NCBI RefSeq assembly: GCF_018129085.1
Contig: NZ_JAAGBB010000009.1
Location: forward strand, 62,001-126,000
Reading direction: 5' to 3'
DNA length: 64,000 bases
DNA from: Plastoroseomonas hellenica
GTDB lineage: Bacteria > Pseudomonadota > Alphaproteobacteria > Acetobacterales > Acetobacteraceae
Shown here: in pieces, positions 62,119 through 64,000 of the stretch
Position numbering within the stretch: position 1 is the first letter of the stretch
Layout: every line of letters starts with the position of its first letter
Notes under the pieces: generated by a model
Told to the model about the DNA's origin: nothing
Seen by the model: only the letters and a program-made list of their open reading frames with translations
Database searches by the model: none
Translations under genes and position numbers: made by a program

Positions 62119-63339
62119 TCAGCCGACCTGTTCCATCTCCGCCAAGGCGAGGATCGCGGCCAGGCTGGTGCGCATGCCGCGCAGGCTCTCTTCCGGTTCC
62201 ACATCCAGCCATTCCTCCAGCGAATGCGCGCGCCCGCCACGGCCGCCGGCGCCGATCTTGAGTGCGGGAATACCGAGGCTCATCGGCACATTGGCGTCGG
62301 TCGACGAGAACTCGAAATGCGGCGCATAGCCTTCCGCCGCGACCGCGGCGGCAGCGAGGCTGCGGATCGGCATTCCCTCCGGCGTCTCGCCAGCCGGGCG
62401 ATCGCCGACCCGCGCGATCTCGGCCGTGATGGCGCCGGAGGCGGTGGAGCGCGCGGCATTCTCCGTTGCTACCGCCTCGTTCACGATCTCCAGGAAACGC
62501 GTGTCGAGCCGCTCCAGCTCGGCGGCGGAGGCGGATCGCAGATCGACCTCGATCGTCACCGCATTGGCGATGGCATTGATCGAAGTGCCGCCGGAGACGA
62601 CGCTGACGCAATGTGTGGTCGGCGGCGACTGCGGCACCGGCACCGCGGCCAGCGCGCGCGTCGCCTCGGCCATCGCATACATCGGGTTCACCAGACCGAA
62701 GGCGGCATAGGAATGGCCGCCGGGGCCGCGGAAGGTCACGCGATAGCGGCGCGAGCCCACGCCGCCGGAGACGATGCGCTCCACCTCCGGGCTGTCGACC
62801 GTGAGGAAGGCGCGGATGCGCTCGCGATGCCGCCCCTTGGCGAAAAGGTGGCGGATGCCGCGTAGATCGCCGAGCCCCTCCTCTCCCACATCGCCGACGA
62901 AGAGCAGGTCATGCCGGGTGCGGATGCCGGCGGCATCGAGCGCCCGGATGAAGGCGAGGTTGACCGCGAGGCTCCAGGTATCGTCGCTGACGCCGGGGGC
63001 GAAGAGCTTCGTCCCCTCCCGCCGCACGCGCACATCGGTGCCGGCCGGGAAGACCGTGTCGAGATGCGCGGCGACGACCAGGATGTCGCCATTGCCGAAG
63101 CCGCGGCGCAGGCCCATCACATTGCCGATCTCATCCTGCTCCACCTGCTCCAGCCCATGTGCGCGGAGCATCTCCAGATAGGCCGCGGCCCGCTTCTCCT
63201 CCCCGAAGGGCGGCGACGGGATCTCGGTCAGCGTCACCACATCGGTGACGGTGCGGTCGTGGTCGGCGCGGAGCCGGTCGCAGGCGACCTGGAAGCGGGC
63301 GTCGGCGCGGATGGCGGCAATGGTCTCGGTCGGGGTCAT
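62119..63339 (-). CDS. M20-family metallopeptidase
   Basis: A 406-residue dinuclear zinc peptidase. Metal residues are visible in HLDTVFP (His), PGVSDDTWSL (bridging Asp), VGEEGLGD (catalytic and ligand Glu) and GGRAHSLEEW (His near the C-terminus). The dimerisation domain lies between about 190 and 300. ATG at 63339 (MTPTETIAAIR) starts the family sequence; an in-frame extension would cross the divergent promoter region. Small dipeptide or acyl-amino-acid substrate likely. Divergent from the flavin monooxygenase. Confidence 0.9.
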   Translation of the reverse strand: MTPTETIAAIRADARFQVACDRLRADHDRTVTDVVTLTEIPSPPFGEEKRAAAYLEMLRAHGLEQVEQDEIGNVMGLRRGFGNGDILVVAAHLDTVFPAGTDVRVRREGTKLFAPGVSDDTWSLAVNLAFIRALDAAGIRTRHDLLFVGDVGEEGLGDLRGIRHLFAKGRHRERIRAFLTVDSPEVERIVSGGVGSRRYRVTFRGPGGHSYAAFGLVNPMYAMAEATRALAAVPVPQSPPTTHCVSVVSGGTSINAIANAVTIEVDLRSASAAELERLDTRFLEIVNEAVATENAARSTASGAITAEIARVGDRPAGETPEGMPIRSLAAAAVAAEGYAPHFEFSSTDANVPMSLGIPALKIGAGGRGGRAHSLEEWLDVEPEESLRGMRTSLAAILALAEMEQVG

Positions 63340-63524
63340 GGAGCTTGTCCCGTGAATTGGGTCGCGCGGCGTGGCGACAGCTTCGCGCATCGCAGTCTTC
63401 GCCGATTCAGGCAAGAGGGTTCGGCGGGTCGAGTGGCATGGTGATTGCTGCATCGGGGCTTGGTCGAGATTTTGTCGAACGCCGGGACCGGTGCCAGAAT
63501 CCGCGTCCCGGCACGGAGCTGCCC

Positions 63525-64000
63525 ATGCCCCCATCGCGCAAGATGCATCTGGTCGCCTATCTCAAGGCCGGGCCGTCGGCGAGCTATCCCAGCACCTGGC
63601 GCCACCCCGCGGCGACGCTTGATGACCTGTTCGAACCGCAGCGCTGGGAGCAGATCGCGCGCGTGCTGGAAGCCGCCTGCTTCGATGCCTGCTTCTTCGC
63701 TGACGGCCTCGGCATCCCGGATCTCTACAAGGGCAGCTATGCCGATTATGTCGGCCGCGGCGGCCAGCTCAGCCTGCTCGACCCGATGACCTTGCTGCCG
63801 ATGATGGCGCGCGCGACGCGGCACCTCGGCCTCGGCGTCACGCTCTCCACCAGCTTCATGCCAGCCTATATCCTGGCGCGCTATCTCGGCTCGCTGGATA
63901 TCCTGAGCAAGGGCCGCGCGGCGTGGAACGTCGTCACCACGGCGCGCGACTTCGAGGCGCAGAATTGCGGCATGGCCGGGCTGCCGCCGAAGGAGCAGCG
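63525..64000 (+). CDS. LLM-class flavin monooxygenase, NtaA/SnaA type (partial, 3' end outside window)
   Basis: The first 158 codons of a bacterial-luciferase-like FMN-dependent monooxygenase. ATG 63525 (MPPSRKMHLVAYL) is close to the family start. Visible landmarks are the TIM-barrel strand FDACFFADGLG, the loop LDPMTLLPMMARATRHLGLG and the segment GRAAWNVVTTARDFEAQNCGM typical of NtaA/DszA-type members using reduced FMN from a reductase. Substrate is unknown. The gap to the divergent M20 peptidase is 185 bases. Confidence 0.88.
   Translation, partial: MPPSRKMHLVAYLKAGPSASYPSTWRHPAATLDDLFEPQRWEQIARVLEAACFDACFFADGLGIPDLYKGSYADYVGRGGQLSLLDPMTLLPMMARATRHLGLGVTLSTSFMPAYILARYLGSLDILSKGRAAWNVVTTARDFEAQNCGMAGLPPKEQ

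Noticed and set aside
1-64000. tRNA, rRNA or CRISPR array
   Set aside because: No cloverleaf-like sequence, rRNA block or regularly spaced direct repeats were seen.

Overview
The window is GC-rich and densely coded, with almost no RNA genes or large mobile elements. Its gene content (six orphan tripartite-tricarboxylate 'Bug' binding proteins, two dipeptide-type ABC importers, OpgC, IorAB-like molybdenum enzyme subunits, many twin-arginine signals) suggests an alphaproteobacterium, most likely a Roseomonas-like member of the Acetobacteraceae. That taxonomic call is inference from gene content and base composition; no rRNA or other marker is present to prove it.

Layout. 1-2400: an OpgC-like membrane acyltransferase flanked by two paralogous SGNH hydrolases, one cut by the window edge and lacking the catalytic serine. 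2586-7704: amidohydrolase, Bug protein and a two-subunit molybdenum hydroxylase. 7838-9937: a single-chain trypsin-like protease/DRGH nuclease fusion, the most unusual gene here. 10011-15324: Bug protein, protein phosphatase, ABC exporter, CCA-adding enzyme and DUF6111 protein. 15351-26040: a complete dipeptide-type ABC importer with its own binding protein, followed divergently by three tandem paralogous binding proteins. 26216-29661: housekeeping genes accC-accB-aroQ (minus) and thiS-thiG (plus). 29674-35126: a catabolic cluster (TauD-type dioxygenase, then divergently FAD monooxygenase, DUF2848, cupin, Bug protein, GntR regulator) with a compact operator array between the divergent arms. 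35154-38466: VOC protein, beta-lactamase-like hydrolase and DUF899 protein opposite a MarR regulator. 38427-45317: Bug protein, APC permease, GntR regulator, aldehyde dehydrogenase, epimerase, Bug protein. 45401-49168: a hypothetical protein, fused dihydroxyacetone kinase, Bug protein, small DUF2892 protein. 49163-54348: a second dipeptide-type ABC importer with a fused double ATPase. 54427-61742: VOC protein, PuuB-like oxidase, cupin, small hypothetical, Orn/Lys/Arg decarboxylase coupled to an RMD1-like membrane protein, and a small membrane protein ending exactly in a miniature inverted-repeat element. 62119-64000: M20 peptidase and the start of a flavin monooxygenase.

Functionally this is a scavenging region: periplasmic binding proteins deliver organic acids and peptides to small, separately regulated catabolic modules (GntR, GntR, MarR). 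Several intergenic gaps hold dispersed palindromic repeats: one hairpin family at 2410, 10989 and 26041; a second family shared by 52626 and 61215; and single inverted repeats at 13638 and 45936. Several genes start with TTG behind a good Shine-Dalgarno sequence. All functions are read from motifs and family resemblance by eye; no database search was run.
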